Below, piece by piece: positions 43,959-53,097 of a DNA stretch of 64,000 bases (position 1 is its first letter; each line of letters starts with the position of its first letter). The translations under genes were made by a program, and so were the position numbers. Source of the DNA: Caldicoprobacter oshimai DSM 21659 (GTDB lineage Bacteria > Bacillota > Clostridia > Caldicoprobacterales > Caldicoprobacteraceae); assembly GCA_000526435.1 (NCBI GenBank), contig JAGB01000004.1:1-64000 (forward strand), given 5' to 3'. The notes under the pieces were generated by a model. That model did not search any database. It was not told the origin of the DNA and saw only the letters and a program-made list of their open reading frames with translations.

Positions 43959-45779
43959 TTATTCTTCAATGGTAATGTCGTTAAAATACAACGGCGGAGC
44001 ACCTAACCTTATAGGATCACCCACATAACCACGAATATAAGGTTTTATAAGTTTCACAGCATTTTCCCAATCAATCGGTATGAATACCGCCAATTCTTCA
44101 CGTAGCTTAGCCGCCTCTTTAAGCAATCTTTCTTGCTCTGCGGGATCTTTAGCCTCCAACCCTGCTTTTCTCAATTCAAGATATTTTTTAGCTTCTGGAG
44201 TAGTATGTTGCTCTACAAACTCTTGAAGTATCTTACTCTTCTGCTGAGGATCTATTGAGTTATCCGCTTTCATTTTTAAGTACTCTTTATATTTATCTGG
44301 AGGTAACAACTCTTTACCTACAACAAACATATTCCTAAAATATCCCGAATAATGATAGACTGGGGTTCCTGCACCACTAATCCAATAACCAATTTGATCC
44401 TTAGGCCATATCTTATTGTCACGTTCCTCAACGAACTTGGCCCATTCATAATTTATAATTTTCGTCTTTATACCCGTCCCTTTTTCAATCATGTCTGCTA
44501 TTGCTAACTCACGTGCTTCCGGATTCCCGGCTATCATAATGGTCAATTCAGGGAAACCTTTCCCGTCCGGGAAACCAGCTTCCTTCATCAATTCCCTAGC
44601 TCTATCAGGATCATACTTAAGCCCTATCTCTGTTCCCCAAGGTGCAAATATCTCCGGAACTAGTGATAAGCCAGGTCTTACCGTACCTTTCATTATATCG
44701 TTAGCAATAAGTTCCCTATTGATAGACATTGCAATGGCTTGGCGTACTTTCGGATTTTTCTGCAATATATCATTTTCACTTTGCATAAGACCCATGAAAT
44801 AAACTACTCCTGTCTTATAAAAATGCATCTGCGATTTCAATTCAGGATCTTTTTCTATCTTTTCCATATCTGCTTGACCAGCTGTTGCAACGTTTATATC
44901 TCCATTTTGGTAGGGCAATAATTCTGAATCTAATTTAATTACTTCTACCTTATCCAAGTTCACCTTTCCATAATAGTGGGGATTAGGCTCTAATACCAAA
45001 TTTACACCTAATTCATAGCTTTTTACCTTATATGGTCCGTTGGAAACAATCTTGTCTGCTGCTACCCACTCTTTCCCATACTTTTCGATTACATGTTTGG
45101 GTACCGGCACAGCCCACGGCTCGGCAGCCGAAACATCCATCATTGGCCAAGGCTCTGCTAATCTTACCTCTAACGTCTTCTCATCTAAAGCTTTAACACC
45201 TAATTCATCAGGATTTTTTTCTCCTCTGCGAATCTCTTCAGCATTCAATAGCGGAACACCTGTAATGAAAGCTGTTCCTTTACCATATTCCGCTGCTGTT
45301 GCAGGATTAACAACTCTTTTCCAAGAATATTCATAATCATAAGCAGTCAAAGGCGTACCATCAGACCACTTCAAGCCATCCCTTAAATAGAATTTCCACA
45401 CTGTATAGTCTTCATTGTGTTCCCAGCGCTCTGCATTCGCAGGCACTGCTTTAAGGTCTTTATCCAACTTGGTTAAACCTTCAAATATTCCCATTTTTGC
45501 ATATACTGTTCCCCATGTCCACACATGAGGCTCTAGAATTTCAGTAGTAGACCAAGGTAAGGACAGCTTCAGCTCTTTAGGTACTTGCTGTTTAGATTTC
45601 TCTTGTTGAGGTGTCTCCTGTTTAGCTGTTTCCTGTTGAGAGGTTTCTTGTTTAGGCGTTTCTTGAGTTTGTTCTGTTTGAGACTTATCAGTAGGCTGCT
45701 GACCACATCCCGATAACATTACAGATAATACAAACATGATAAGCATAACTACTACAAAATATCTTTTAAATTTTATCAT
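43959..45779 (-). CDS. Oligopeptide-type ABC transporter solute-binding lipoprotein (OppA-like)
   Basis: This cell-surface receptor of the Opp-type importer has 606 residues. It has a lipoprotein signal with lipobox MLSGC near residue 25 and then a degenerate QET(P/S/A/-)(K/Q)Q repeat linker (about 33-65). The SBP_bac_5 fold follows: WTWGTVYAKMGIFEGLTK, WSDGTPLTAYDYEYSWKRV and VRQAIAMSINRELI. The linker holds the binding domain away from the membrane. GGGAGGATG precedes the ATG. In clusters with polysaccharide lyases such family 5 proteins can bind oligosaccharides, which I infer here. Confidence 0.92.
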   Translation of the reverse strand: MIKFKRYFVVVMLIMFVLSVMLSGCGQQPTDKSQTEQTQETPKQETSQQETAKQETPQQEKSKQQVPKELKLSLPWSTTEILEPHVWTWGTVYAKMGIFEGLTKLDKDLKAVPANAERWEHNEDYTVWKFYLRDGLKWSDGTPLTAYDYEYSWKRVVNPATAAEYGKGTAFITGVPLLNAEEIRRGEKNPDELGVKALDEKTLEVRLAEPWPMMDVSAAEPWAVPVPKHVIEKYGKEWVAADKIVSNGPYKVKSYELGVNLVLEPNPHYYGKVNLDKVEVIKLDSELLPYQNGDINVATAGQADMEKIEKDPELKSQMHFYKTGVVYFMGLMQSENDILQKNPKVRQAIAMSINRELIANDIMKGTVRPGLSLVPEIFAPWGTEIGLKYDPDRARELMKEAGFPDGKGFPELTIMIAGNPEARELAIADMIEKGTGIKTKIINYEWAKFVEERDNKIWPKDQIGYWISGAGTPVYHYSGYFRNMFVVGKELLPPDKYKEYLKMKADNSIDPQQKSKILQEFVEQHTTPEAKKYLELRKAGLEAKDPAEQERLLKEAAKLREELAVFIPIDWENAVKLIKPYIRGYVGDPIRLGAPPLYFNDITIEE

Positions 45780-46062
45780 TTTAACATCCTCCCTCTTTAT
45801 TTAGTTTTATCGACTAGTAGTATTGAAAAGTAAATAATTAATGAGAAAGTCATATTTTCAATTTCCCCTACTGTCACCTCCTTATTTATAATTAATCCAA
45901 TAACCATCCCCTTTAGTTTTTGTTTATTATTCACCACCAGTTTCAATATATTATATTCGACATATTTTAAAAAATTCCTCCTTATAATTTTTAAATAAAG
46001 AAAAATTTTTTTATATAAGTATATACTATGCCTCTCTTTACGTTTTTACTGCATCACATTCC

Positions 46063-47421
46063 TTACAACTTTCCTCCTCTTTCCCTCATAATGCTCCTAA
46101 CCTCACGCCCATCCACATCACGGCAAGGGATGTTTCTCTGTATTGCTAATTTAGCAGCTATTCCGGCTGCTTCTCCCATCGCTCTACAGGTCTGTTGTAC
46201 CCTGATTGAGGATTGGGCAATGAAATCAGCTCCTATACAACGCCCTGCGACAAGCAGATTATCAACCCCTGCAACCACCAAACTTCTATATGGTATCTCA
46301 TAGTATTTCTCGGTTATCCCTTGAGAAGCACACTCCAGCTTACCCGAGGCCCCGTGTATATCTATAGGATAATTAGTGCGCGCAATACCGTCTTCGAACT
46401 TTCTGTAACTTAGCACGTCCTCTTTGGTCAATATATACTCGGTCTTCGCTCTTCTTGATTCACGAACTCCTACCATAGCCGCAATATCACATATATATGA
46501 ATTTTTAAAACCAGGTATATACTCCCTTAAAAATTTTGCTAGCCTTAAAATAGCTCTTTTGCCTTCGATTTGTTTTTGAGAAAGGTATCGCGCATCTATC
46601 ACATTTTTTGTTCCTCCCAGTTCGGGACAATTGAAGGCAAGGTCATTGGGTTTCCCCGGAACAGAAAACACCTGAAAGTAGTTCAAGTCCTGTTCCGTCA
46701 AAATCCCTTGTTCTACTTTTTCCTCAAATATCCTGTTTAAAGGCCAATTACCACCTTTTACAACAGCTGTGTGAAGATAAGGATATCTGGTGGCCCATTT
46801 CTGCCCCAAACTTTCTAAATATTCACCAAACCTATCACAATCTATATTAGTCATCTGAAATCTTAAAGATATTGCCTGATTGACTCCCTCTTCATTGCCC
46901 ATCTCATAAGGAAGCCCTGCATAGTACACCGCATCAGCATCACCAGTACAGTCTATAAACACTTTAGCTTTCACGGCAAAAAGTCCATCTTTATTGTGCA
47001 ATATAACCGCTTCTATGATTTGTCCATTACGGGCCACATCAACCAAGGATGTGTGGTATAATATTTCGCATCCCGCTTCAACCGCCATTTCTTCCAGCAC
47101 TATCTTCAGCATTTGAGGGTCAAACCAACCTTTATTCCCGCCAGCGTCTTTATAGCCGTACCCGTAGGATATAATTCTATCACAGATCTCCTCATCAATA
47201 GCCGAAGAATAAGGATTTCCTTCAATATGATTGTGCATCATGGGGGTAACCAAGGCCATGGTTTGTGAGCCGCCAAGGCAGCCAAACTGCTCAACCACCA
47301 GAGTTTTTAACCCTTCCCTCCCAGCCGAAATCGCTGCTACAGCACCTGCGGTTCCCCCGCCGACAACCACTACATCATATTCTTCAATAACCTGAATTTT
47401 TCTACTAAATTCTATTCTCAT
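46063..47421 (-). CDS. FAD-dependent oxidoreductase (FAD_oxidored family)
   Basis: This flavoprotein has an unknown substrate. The 452-residue protein has an N-terminal Rossmann dinucleotide-binding motif, EYDVVVVGGGTAGAVAAISAG, then LVVEQFGCLGGSQTMALVTP, typical of the family Pfam lists as FAD_oxidored. DCTGDADAVYYAGLP and a C-terminal LLVAGRCIGADFIAQSSIRVQ, the second FAD contact, follow. Such proteins are frequent in polysaccharide utilisation loci and might oxidise a sugar or sugar acid. The ATG at 47421 is preferred to a GTG at 47436 that overlaps the previous gene; the choice is uncertain. Confidence 0.85.
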   Translation of the reverse strand: MRIEFSRKIQVIEEYDVVVVGGGTAGAVAAISAGREGLKTLVVEQFGCLGGSQTMALVTPMMHNHIEGNPYSSAIDEEICDRIISYGYGYKDAGGNKGWFDPQMLKIVLEEMAVEAGCEILYHTSLVDVARNGQIIEAVILHNKDGLFAVKAKVFIDCTGDADAVYYAGLPYEMGNEEGVNQAISLRFQMTNIDCDRFGEYLESLGQKWATRYPYLHTAVVKGGNWPLNRIFEEKVEQGILTEQDLNYFQVFSVPGKPNDLAFNCPELGGTKNVIDARYLSQKQIEGKRAILRLAKFLREYIPGFKNSYICDIAAMVGVRESRRAKTEYILTKEDVLSYRKFEDGIARTNYPIDIHGASGKLECASQGITEKYYEIPYRSLVVAGVDNLLVAGRCIGADFIAQSSIRVQQTCRAMGEAAGIAAKLAIQRNIPCRDVDGREVRSIMRERGGKL

Positions 47422-47432
47422 AACCTTTCTCG

Positions 47433-48962
47433 TCACCCTTTAATACCCATTTCAATCCCAACTTCAAACATCCGATTCCAAGGCATATAAATTCTTTCTA
47501 TGGTTAGGTGATAGTCCTTATATTTAGGAAAATACCTTTCCAGAATATTTTGAAACTCCTCTTTCAGTACACATGTTACTTTGTCTTGTTGATCTCCTAA
47601 CCAGAAATAATTTAGTCCAAGGCGTGGTAAAAGTTCGTTGGTAACTTTGCTCCTTAAAACACTTTGATAAGCCCAGTCATCAAGAAATCTTTCAAATAAA
47701 AACCGCTGATGTTTGGGAGACTCAAGGCACTTCCCTTTTACCGCTATCATGCTATGGGATATAACTGTCCCCAGGGTGTTACCACATGTATTCCATCCAG
47801 CATATCCATACAATTTGTAGTACAATTCCTTTTTAGAGAGCAACTTCACCAAATCCCCGTCTCCACCATTAGCATACGCCACATCAGCCACCGCACAAGG
47901 TTTATTTTGGTCGATATAATATTGCATGGCTTCAATCATTTCTCTAATATTCCTCATGCGCTCATAAGAATTGTCGTATATATCATTTGCACTCGTACTT
48001 TCCTTCATTTTATCTGCTGGAGCATTTACAAATAATATGTAGTCAGCGGTGCTCTCATCATGTACAATCACTCCACCTGCAGCACTTATCTGTGATTTAA
48101 TGCTTTCACAGAGAGGACGATCTTCATAAAGCGGAATCGTCCTGTAACCAATCTCAGAATTGTAACGCACATAAACCTTTGGCAGCCAACCCTTAGATTT
48201 ATTAATCGCACGGGCCATCAACGTACAACCCACTTCATCAGCACCGGGATAAATATAAACCTGATCCCACAGCTCGTACTTCCTAATAAGGGCCGAAAGC
48301 TTTCTCTGGGTAATTGTAAAAAATCCATAAGGGCTGCAATCATCCTGCGGAATTACTAAGAAATCAATTATCCCCTCTTTTACCAATTGAATGGCCATCT
48401 CATTTATGGATTCATTGACTTTTCTTCGCTGTATATAATCCTCTATGACCTCTCTAGGTATTTTCTTATTTAACGATTCATATTCTTTTTTCTCGTCTTC
48501 TGTTGCTTTATTCATTTGGATCTTGTCAGTAAGACAAGAATACATGAAAATGTCTCTGCCATATTCCTGATAATAGTCCGGCTCTTCCTCGGAAGAGTTG
48601 TAAGCCGGAACCCTCATTATGAGATTATATGCATATATCTTTAGATGTGAATTTTTGTTCTTTATCTCCTTCAGCTTGTATAACCGTTGTTTCACTTCGT
48701 CAACAGTATAATTATGAATACGAGACGGGACAATGCCTCCATACAGTAACAGATCCAGCGAAACAACAGCCACATCGCAAGAGCTCGCTTCCTGTTCCAA
48801 AAAAGCCGTCAAATAATCGATATCAGCGGGCTTTTTCTTCTTCCCCATACGGCTTATGTCGGGTCTAACTACCTCTATATCCTCTAATAGATCAGCAATC
48901 CTAACTGGGAACAGGTAATTGCATGGGCGCTCATCCAGCGGTAAATATAATATTCTAGTCAA
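47433..48962 (-). CDS. DUF4127-family protein
   Basis: Its function is unknown. The 509-residue protein is predicted to be cytoplasmic. It starts with a TTG (AGGAGGGG seven bases upstream) and the family motif ILYLPLDERPCNYLFP. Further conserved segments are VVSLDLLLYGGIVPSR, LVIPQDDCSPYGFF, YIYPGADEVGCTLMARA, VADVAYANGGDGDL and GYAGWNTCGNTLGTVISH. The many Asp, Glu, Asn and His in these motifs suggest a metal-dependent enzyme. It follows the ROK kinase gene and precedes the FAD oxidoreductase, so a role in sugar processing is likely but unproven. Confidence 0.82.
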   Translation of the reverse strand: MTRILYLPLDERPCNYLFPVRIADLLEDIEVVRPDISRMGKKKKPADIDYLTAFLEQEASSCDVAVVSLDLLLYGGIVPSRIHNYTVDEVKQRLYKLKEIKNKNSHLKIYAYNLIMRVPAYNSSEEEPDYYQEYGRDIFMYSCLTDKIQMNKATEDEKKEYESLNKKIPREVIEDYIQRRKVNESINEMAIQLVKEGIIDFLVIPQDDCSPYGFFTITQRKLSALIRKYELWDQVYIYPGADEVGCTLMARAINKSKGWLPKVYVRYNSEIGYRTIPLYEDRPLCESIKSQISAAGGVIVHDESTADYILFVNAPADKMKESTSANDIYDNSYERMRNIREMIEAMQYYIDQNKPCAVADVAYANGGDGDLVKLLSKKELYYKLYGYAGWNTCGNTLGTVISHSMIAVKGKCLESPKHQRFLFERFLDDWAYQSVLRSKVTNELLPRLGLNYFWLGDQQDKVTCVLKEEFQNILERYFPKYKDYHLTIERIYMPWNRMFEVGIEMGIKG

Positions 48963-49007
48963 AAAATTCCCCTCCTGTTTTATTCATCCAAATGCTTTAA
49001 GCGCTTA

Positions 49008-49886
49008 TCACAATACTAATTGGGCCGCGCCAAACATTGTAGCTTTATTGCCTAGCTCGGCGCTCACAACGTTTACATTGCTTCCAATTAATGCTTTCCA
49101 ATCGTCCCACCAAAGCTCCTTTGACTCTATCACCCCTCCTCCTATGATAAAAACTTCGGGATCCAATATATTTTTAATGCTCATAATAGATATGGAAAGC
49201 CACCTTACAAAGTCACCTATTACCTTTGCTGCTATTTCATCCCGCTGTTTGTACAGTTCAAAGACCTGCCGTGCATTATTTACTTTTAAATTTTTGCTTA
49301 ATTCATTATATTGCTTGTACAAGGCCGTACCTGATATATATTGTTCCAGACAGCCCTTCCGGCCACAATTGCATTGTTTCCCTTCAGGATACAAGATCAT
49401 ATGCCCTATTTCCCCCGCACTCCAACTGCTACCCCTAATCAGCTTACCATCGGCAACGACCGCTCCTCCCACTCCCGTACCTATTGTCATCATCAAAATA
49501 TTCCTGTAATTTCTTCCTGCTCCTAACCACATCTCTCCCAGGACAGCAGCATTTACGTCGTTATCGACCGCAACCTCTACGCCATACCTGTCCTCCAATA
49601 CATCTTTAAGAGCCAATCCTGTCCAGCCGGGCAAATTGTCCGTGGCATAGACGACTACGCCCCTTTTATGGTCAATCCTTCCGGCGCTGCCAACTCCTAT
49701 GCCATCAATGCTCCCTTCTGCAATGAGGTCGTCTATGAGCCTGAACAAATTGGCTAAAATCGTCTCCTTGCCCTTCTGTGCTTGGGTATCCACCCGCTTA
49801 ACCTTTAATAAGGTCCCATCCTCCTCAACTATACCGCCTAATATTTTAGTGCCTCCTATATCGATGCCTATAACCCTTTTCCCCAC
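49008..49886 (-). CDS. ROK-family sugar kinase (candidate N-acetylmannosamine kinase)
   Basis: It phosphorylates a free hexose or amino sugar at O6. The 292-residue protein has DIGGTKILGGIVEEDG (phosphate-binding loop), DNDVNAAVLGEMWLGAG with the catalytic Asp, GTGVGGAVVADGKLIRG and the zinc site CNCGRKGCLE with His in GEIGHM. It starts at GTG with AAGGGATG before it. It lies two genes downstream of nanE, so ManNAc is a good candidate substrate and the pair would give GlcNAc-6-P. Glucose or GlcNAc kinase activity cannot be excluded. Confidence 0.85.
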   Translation of the reverse strand: MGKRVIGIDIGGTKILGGIVEEDGTLLKVKRVDTQAQKGKETILANLFRLIDDLIAEGSIDGIGVGSAGRIDHKRGVVVYATDNLPGWTGLALKDVLEDRYGVEVAVDNDVNAAVLGEMWLGAGRNYRNILMMTIGTGVGGAVVADGKLIRGSSWSAGEIGHMILYPEGKQCNCGRKGCLEQYISGTALYKQYNELSKNLKVNNARQVFELYKQRDEIAAKVIGDFVRWLSISIMSIKNILDPEVFIIGGGVIESKELWWDDWKALIGSNVNVVSAELGNKATMFGAAQLVL

Positions 49887-49925
49887 CGGTACATCCCTTC
49901 AATCTGCTTTTGATGCTTCACCCCA

Positions 49926-50777
49926 TCAATACAGCTTATCAAGAACTGCTTTTGCGGTCTTGTCAAGAGCCTGAACCGCTTTATCCTTCAGCCTTATCGC
50001 TACCGCGGTATACAAGATATCTAAGACGTGCAATTGTGCAATCTTGGAAGTCAAGGCACCACTTCGCAGCGGCGTCTCTTTTGCCGATGTCAAAAGAACT
50101 ATATCCGCTACCGTTGTAATAGGCGACCTTGCATAATTCGTAATGCATATGACAGTTGCCCCTGATTTTTTGGCCAGCTGGCATGTCGCCACCGTGTCCT
50201 TTGTACTGCCCGAAAAGGATATGCCTACCGCCACATCTCCTTCTTTAAGATTAACAGCCGATATTGCCTGAATATGGGCGTCCAAGTTGGCATCCACATT
50301 TAAGCCCAATCTCATGAATTTATACTTTGCATCCAGCGCCGTATAACCCGAAGCCCCTACTCCGTAAAAGTCTATCTTCCTTGCCTTCACTATAGCGTCA
50401 ACAGCTCTTTCCACCTCTTCTAAAGATAACAATTTAGTAGTGTTGGCGATTGCTTGAACGTTCTCGTTGGTTATCTTTTGCACCTGTATATCAATAGGGT
50501 CGTCAAATGAAACATTTTCATGTATGCTGGTCTCGGGTTTTATTACATCTTTTGCAAGGTTAAGCTTAAATTCCTGAAAACCTGATAAGCCTATGCGCCT
50601 GCAAAACCTCACTATTGTGGTCTCGCCTGTATTACATCTTTCGGATAGCTCGGTTATGGACAAGTATATGACTTCCTCTGGATTCTCCAATACATAATCA
50701 GCAACCTTTTTCTCTGCCTTGGTAAGCGAATTGTATACGCTTCGTATCTTTAAAATGACGCCGTTTTGCTCTTGCAA
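49926..50777 (-). CDS. MurR/RpiR-family transcriptional regulator
   Basis: This is a regulator of amino-sugar genes. The 283-residue protein has an N-terminal HTH_6 domain (about 1-80, YLSITELSERCNTGETTIVRF) and a C-terminal SIS domain (about 115-245, VDAIVKARKIDFYGVGASG and GVAVGISFSGSTKDT) that senses a sugar phosphate. It starts at TTG, 28 bases inside the end of nanE, with AGGGGG upstream. ManNAc-6-P or GlcNAc-6-P is the probable effector. Boxes upstream of nanE may be its operator. Confidence 0.92.
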   Translation of the reverse strand: MQEQNGVILKIRSVYNSLTKAEKKVADYVLENPEEVIYLSITELSERCNTGETTIVRFCRRIGLSGFQEFKLNLAKDVIKPETSIHENVSFDDPIDIQVQKITNENVQAIANTTKLLSLEEVERAVDAIVKARKIDFYGVGASGYTALDAKYKFMRLGLNVDANLDAHIQAISAVNLKEGDVAVGISFSGSTKDTVATCQLAKKSGATVICITNYARSPITTVADIVLLTSAKETPLRSGALTSKIAQLHVLDILYTAVAIRLKDKAVQALDKTAKAVLDKLY

Positions 50778-51487
50778 GTTTTATTAACCCCCTTGTTATT
50801 TTTTATAAACTCAACAAACCTCTTGGTAATCTCCTGAGGTCTTGTTATGGCTGTTCCAACCACCACAGCATATGCGCCTTTTTCGAGAGCCTCTAAAGCT
50901 TGACGGGGCTCCCATATACGTCCTTCAGCAATAAGCGGCACCTTGATTGCCTTTGCCAACCTCTCCACCAGTTCAAAATCCGGATCATCCCCGTGTTGGC
51001 TGTATTCTGTGTATCCGGACAGCGTCGTAGACACCAGATCAAAGCCTATTTCAGCCGCCTTAACTCCCTCCTCATAGGTGGATATATCAGCCATAACCAA
51101 TATGTAGGGATACCTTCTCTTTATTTCTCTCAAAAAAACCTCTGTAGTAAAACCTCCTGGCTTTATAGATTTTGTGGCATCAACTGCCACTATTTCTGCC
51201 CCTGCCTTTACCACCTGCTCTACTTCCTCTATTGTAGGAGTTATATAAGGGGCATAGCCTTCGTATTTCTTTTTCACAAGGCCTATCACCGGAAGGTTAA
51301 CCTCTTTTTTTATAGCCACTATGTCATCATATCCGTTGGCCCTTATGGCTACCGCCCCTCCCATTTCTGCTGCCTTTGCCATTTTTGCCATTATGAAAGG
51401 ACTATGAAGCGGCTCTCCTTCCAGTGCTTGGCATGACACTATCAGACCATTTTCTAGCTTTGATAGCAGTTCATTTGCTACGTCCAT
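50750..51487 (-). CDS. nanE: N-acetylmannosamine-6-phosphate 2-epimerase NanE
   Basis: It converts ManNAc-6-P to GlcNAc-6-P. The 245-residue TIM barrel has VSCQALEGEPLHSPFIMAKM, AVAIRANGYDDI, VDATKSIKPGG, VMADISTYEEGVKAAEIGFD and a C-terminal IAEGRIWEPRQALEALEKGA, all family landmarks, including the catalytic Lys in GLVKKKYEGYAPYITPT. The ATG at 51487 is favoured over one two codons earlier because its AGAGGG site is better spaced. It is the first gene of the long cluster. No nanA sialate lyase is present, which argues against free sialic acid as the input. Confidence 0.95.
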   Translation of the reverse strand: MDVANELLSKLENGLIVSCQALEGEPLHSPFIMAKMAKAAEMGGAVAIRANGYDDIVAIKKEVNLPVIGLVKKKYEGYAPYITPTIEEVEQVVKAGAEIVAVDATKSIKPGGFTTEVFLREIKRRYPYILVMADISTYEEGVKAAEIGFDLVSTTLSGYTEYSQHGDDPDFELVERLAKAIKVPLIAEGRIWEPRQALEALEKGAYAVVVGTAITRPQEITKRFVEFIKNNKGVNKTCKSKTASF

Positions 51488-51729
51488 CTGCATCCCTCTT
51501 TGTTTTTGGATTCGTTTTTGTATTATATATATTCTACGTAAATTAAAAAAATCCTTCTTTTTTTATTAAAAAAAAGAAAAAATTTTTTGGGTTAAGAATA
51601 AAAAATTTTCCCGTTTGAACCCATAATAGGGCACAGGCCTTTCTTAATAAAACGGATGATACACATAAAGTTTTAGTGTAATAAAACAGGATAAGGGAAT
51701 GAAAGCATGCTTGGAAAAATTGGATACCC
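51488..51729 (-). promoter_or_regulatory. Promoter/operator region of the amino-sugar cluster
   Basis: The gap holds extreme A/T tracts. GAAAAAATTTTTT (51576-51588) and TAAAAAATTTTCC (51599-51611) are two palindrome-like boxes about 23 bp apart, in the style of RpiR-family operators. Nearer to nanE a TATAAT-like -10 is visible on the minus strand around 51515-51522. The operator call is inference. Confidence 0.4.
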
Positions 51730-52389
51730 TCAAAACATCTTCATCTGCTCGCCATACATACCTTCTTTAATTTTGTTGTTTATTGCATCCTCGCACCTTT
51801 CAACCGTAAATTTCGCTCCTGTTTTTGCACTCAATATTTCCTCCACAAGCTCTACAGGAGTGTCCTTATTCAGCCACATGTCCACCCATTCTTCTTTAAT
51901 GATTAAAGGCATTCGCGGATGCACTTCCCTAACACCTTCTTCTGCATCGGTGGTTATGATGACAAAGGCAAGCTGCGGGCCCAGGTCTTTGTCAAAAGAC
52001 AGCTTGTAGAGCCCGCCTAAAGACATTATGCTAGCATCCTGAAGGCCTATCCTGTACCTTACCTTTTTCCCTATCCCCTCAGCCTTCCACTCATAAAACA
52101 AATTGGCGGGCACTATACACCTGGCATACCGCGCGGCATCCTTAAACATTGGCCTGTCCAGAATTGTCTCGGCCCGAGCATTGACGACAACCTTTTTCTT
52201 CGAGCTATAATTAAAGCCCCATCTCGCCAGAGTTATGACCCTGCTTTTTTGCTCCAGCACAACTGGAACGCTTTGCGCTGGGTAGAAATCCCCAGCCCGG
52301 TAAGCATTTGCCCCTTCATCCACCGATTCAACTCTATAGTTGCGTACCAGCTCTTCAATCCCAGTTTTGAGCAAAAACCTTACGCACAT
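51730..52389 (-). CDS. SRAP-domain protein (YedK/HMCES family)
   Basis: It protects abasic sites in single-stranded DNA by forming a covalent link through Cys2. The 219-residue protein starts MCVRF, so Cys2 is in place. The other active-site segments are VVNARAETI (Asn), FYEWKAEG (Glu) and EVHPRMPLII (His). AGGAGGG precedes the ATG. The usual MCGR is MCVR here, a mild variation. It is monocistronic on the minus strand and fits the DNA-repair theme of nearby uracil-DNA glycosylase genes, though not in one operon. Confidence 0.93.
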   Translation of the reverse strand: MCVRFLLKTGIEELVRNYRVESVDEGANAYRAGDFYPAQSVPVVLEQKSRVITLARWGFNYSSKKKVVVNARAETILDRPMFKDAARYARCIVPANLFYEWKAEGIGKKVRYRIGLQDASIMSLGGLYKLSFDKDLGPQLAFVIITTDAEEGVREVHPRMPLIIKEEWVDMWLNKDTPVELVEEILSAKTGAKFTVERCEDAINNKIKEGMYGEQMKMF

Positions 52390-52421
52390 CCTATTGCCCT
52401 CCTATCGATGCAAACCAAAAT

Positions 52422-52462
52422 AAAAACCCGGCATTTCAGCGTTCAAAAGCTTGATAAATGCC
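52422..52462 (-). terminator. Terminator of the ferritin-like gene
   Basis: GGCATTT (52430-52436) and AAATGCC (52456-52462) form a stem with a 19-base loop. On the minus strand the stem is followed by GGGTTTTTATTTT. Confidence 0.65.
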
Positions 52463-52486
52463 AGGCAATCATAATTCAACGGCATT

Positions 52487-52981
52487 TTATTCACGTTTCA
52501 GATAGGCCTGAAGGTCAACGAGATGCCTCTTTTCTTCTTTAAGCAGCCTGCGAAAAGCATCCTTGGCTTCAGACAATTTTGAAGATATGATCATCTGAGT
52601 ATACAAAAGGATGGAGTCCTTTTCAGCCTGAATGCCAAACCTTATGACATCCTCCAGACTTTGCAGCTGATCCACCACCCTCGCCTGTTCTTCTTCATTC
52701 GGGAAAATCAGGCTGTGAGCAAGGGCGTTAAAATAGGCAGCCACATCTTGGTCGTACAAATATTCATCGTCAAACTTACCCTTGTTTTTTAGAAACTCCT
52801 GATACAGCCCTTCAAAAACCGCTTTGTGTTCCTTCTCGTCCTCTGCCAGCCTTTCAAGCAAAACCCTGGCTGTACTATCACTCACTTTGCGGGCCGATTG
52901 GCGATAAAACCTCTCGCCTCTCTCCTCAATAGCAATGGCCAGCTTAATAGCCTCCAGGTCATTGAAAATGTTGATGGACAC
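52487..52981 (-). CDS. Ferritin-like diiron protein
   Basis: This is a four-helix diiron protein, probably for peroxide or iron handling. The 164-residue protein has two metal motifs: AIAIEERGERFYRQ with later EDEKEHKAVF, and FGIQAEKDSILLY with KEEKRHLVDL. Each pairs a Glu with an ExxH. Unlike classical rubrerythrin it has no rubredoxin domain. It starts at GTG with GGGGGAG upstream. Its substrate and electron donor are unknown. Confidence 0.85.
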   Translation of the reverse strand: MSINIFNDLEAIKLAIAIEERGERFYRQSARKVSDSTARVLLERLAEDEKEHKAVFEGLYQEFLKNKGKFDDEYLYDQDVAAYFNALAHSLIFPNEEEQARVVDQLQSLEDVIRFGIQAEKDSILLYTQMIISSKLSEAKDAFRRLLKEEKRHLVDLQAYLKRE

Positions 52982-53097
52982 CTCTGTTCTCCCCCTTTAC
53001 AAAACTATTACAAATCAGCAAACAAAGCTCATTTCACCTTGAGAAAACAGCAATTCTTTTCTCAACCTATCTATAAATTCAGACACATCTAGCGCGC

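Noticed and set aside
45780-46062. Tiny frame after AGGAGG near 45885 on the minus strand
   Set aside because: It gives at most 27 hydrophobic residues with poor spacing to the site; no support beyond the ribosome-binding-like sequence.
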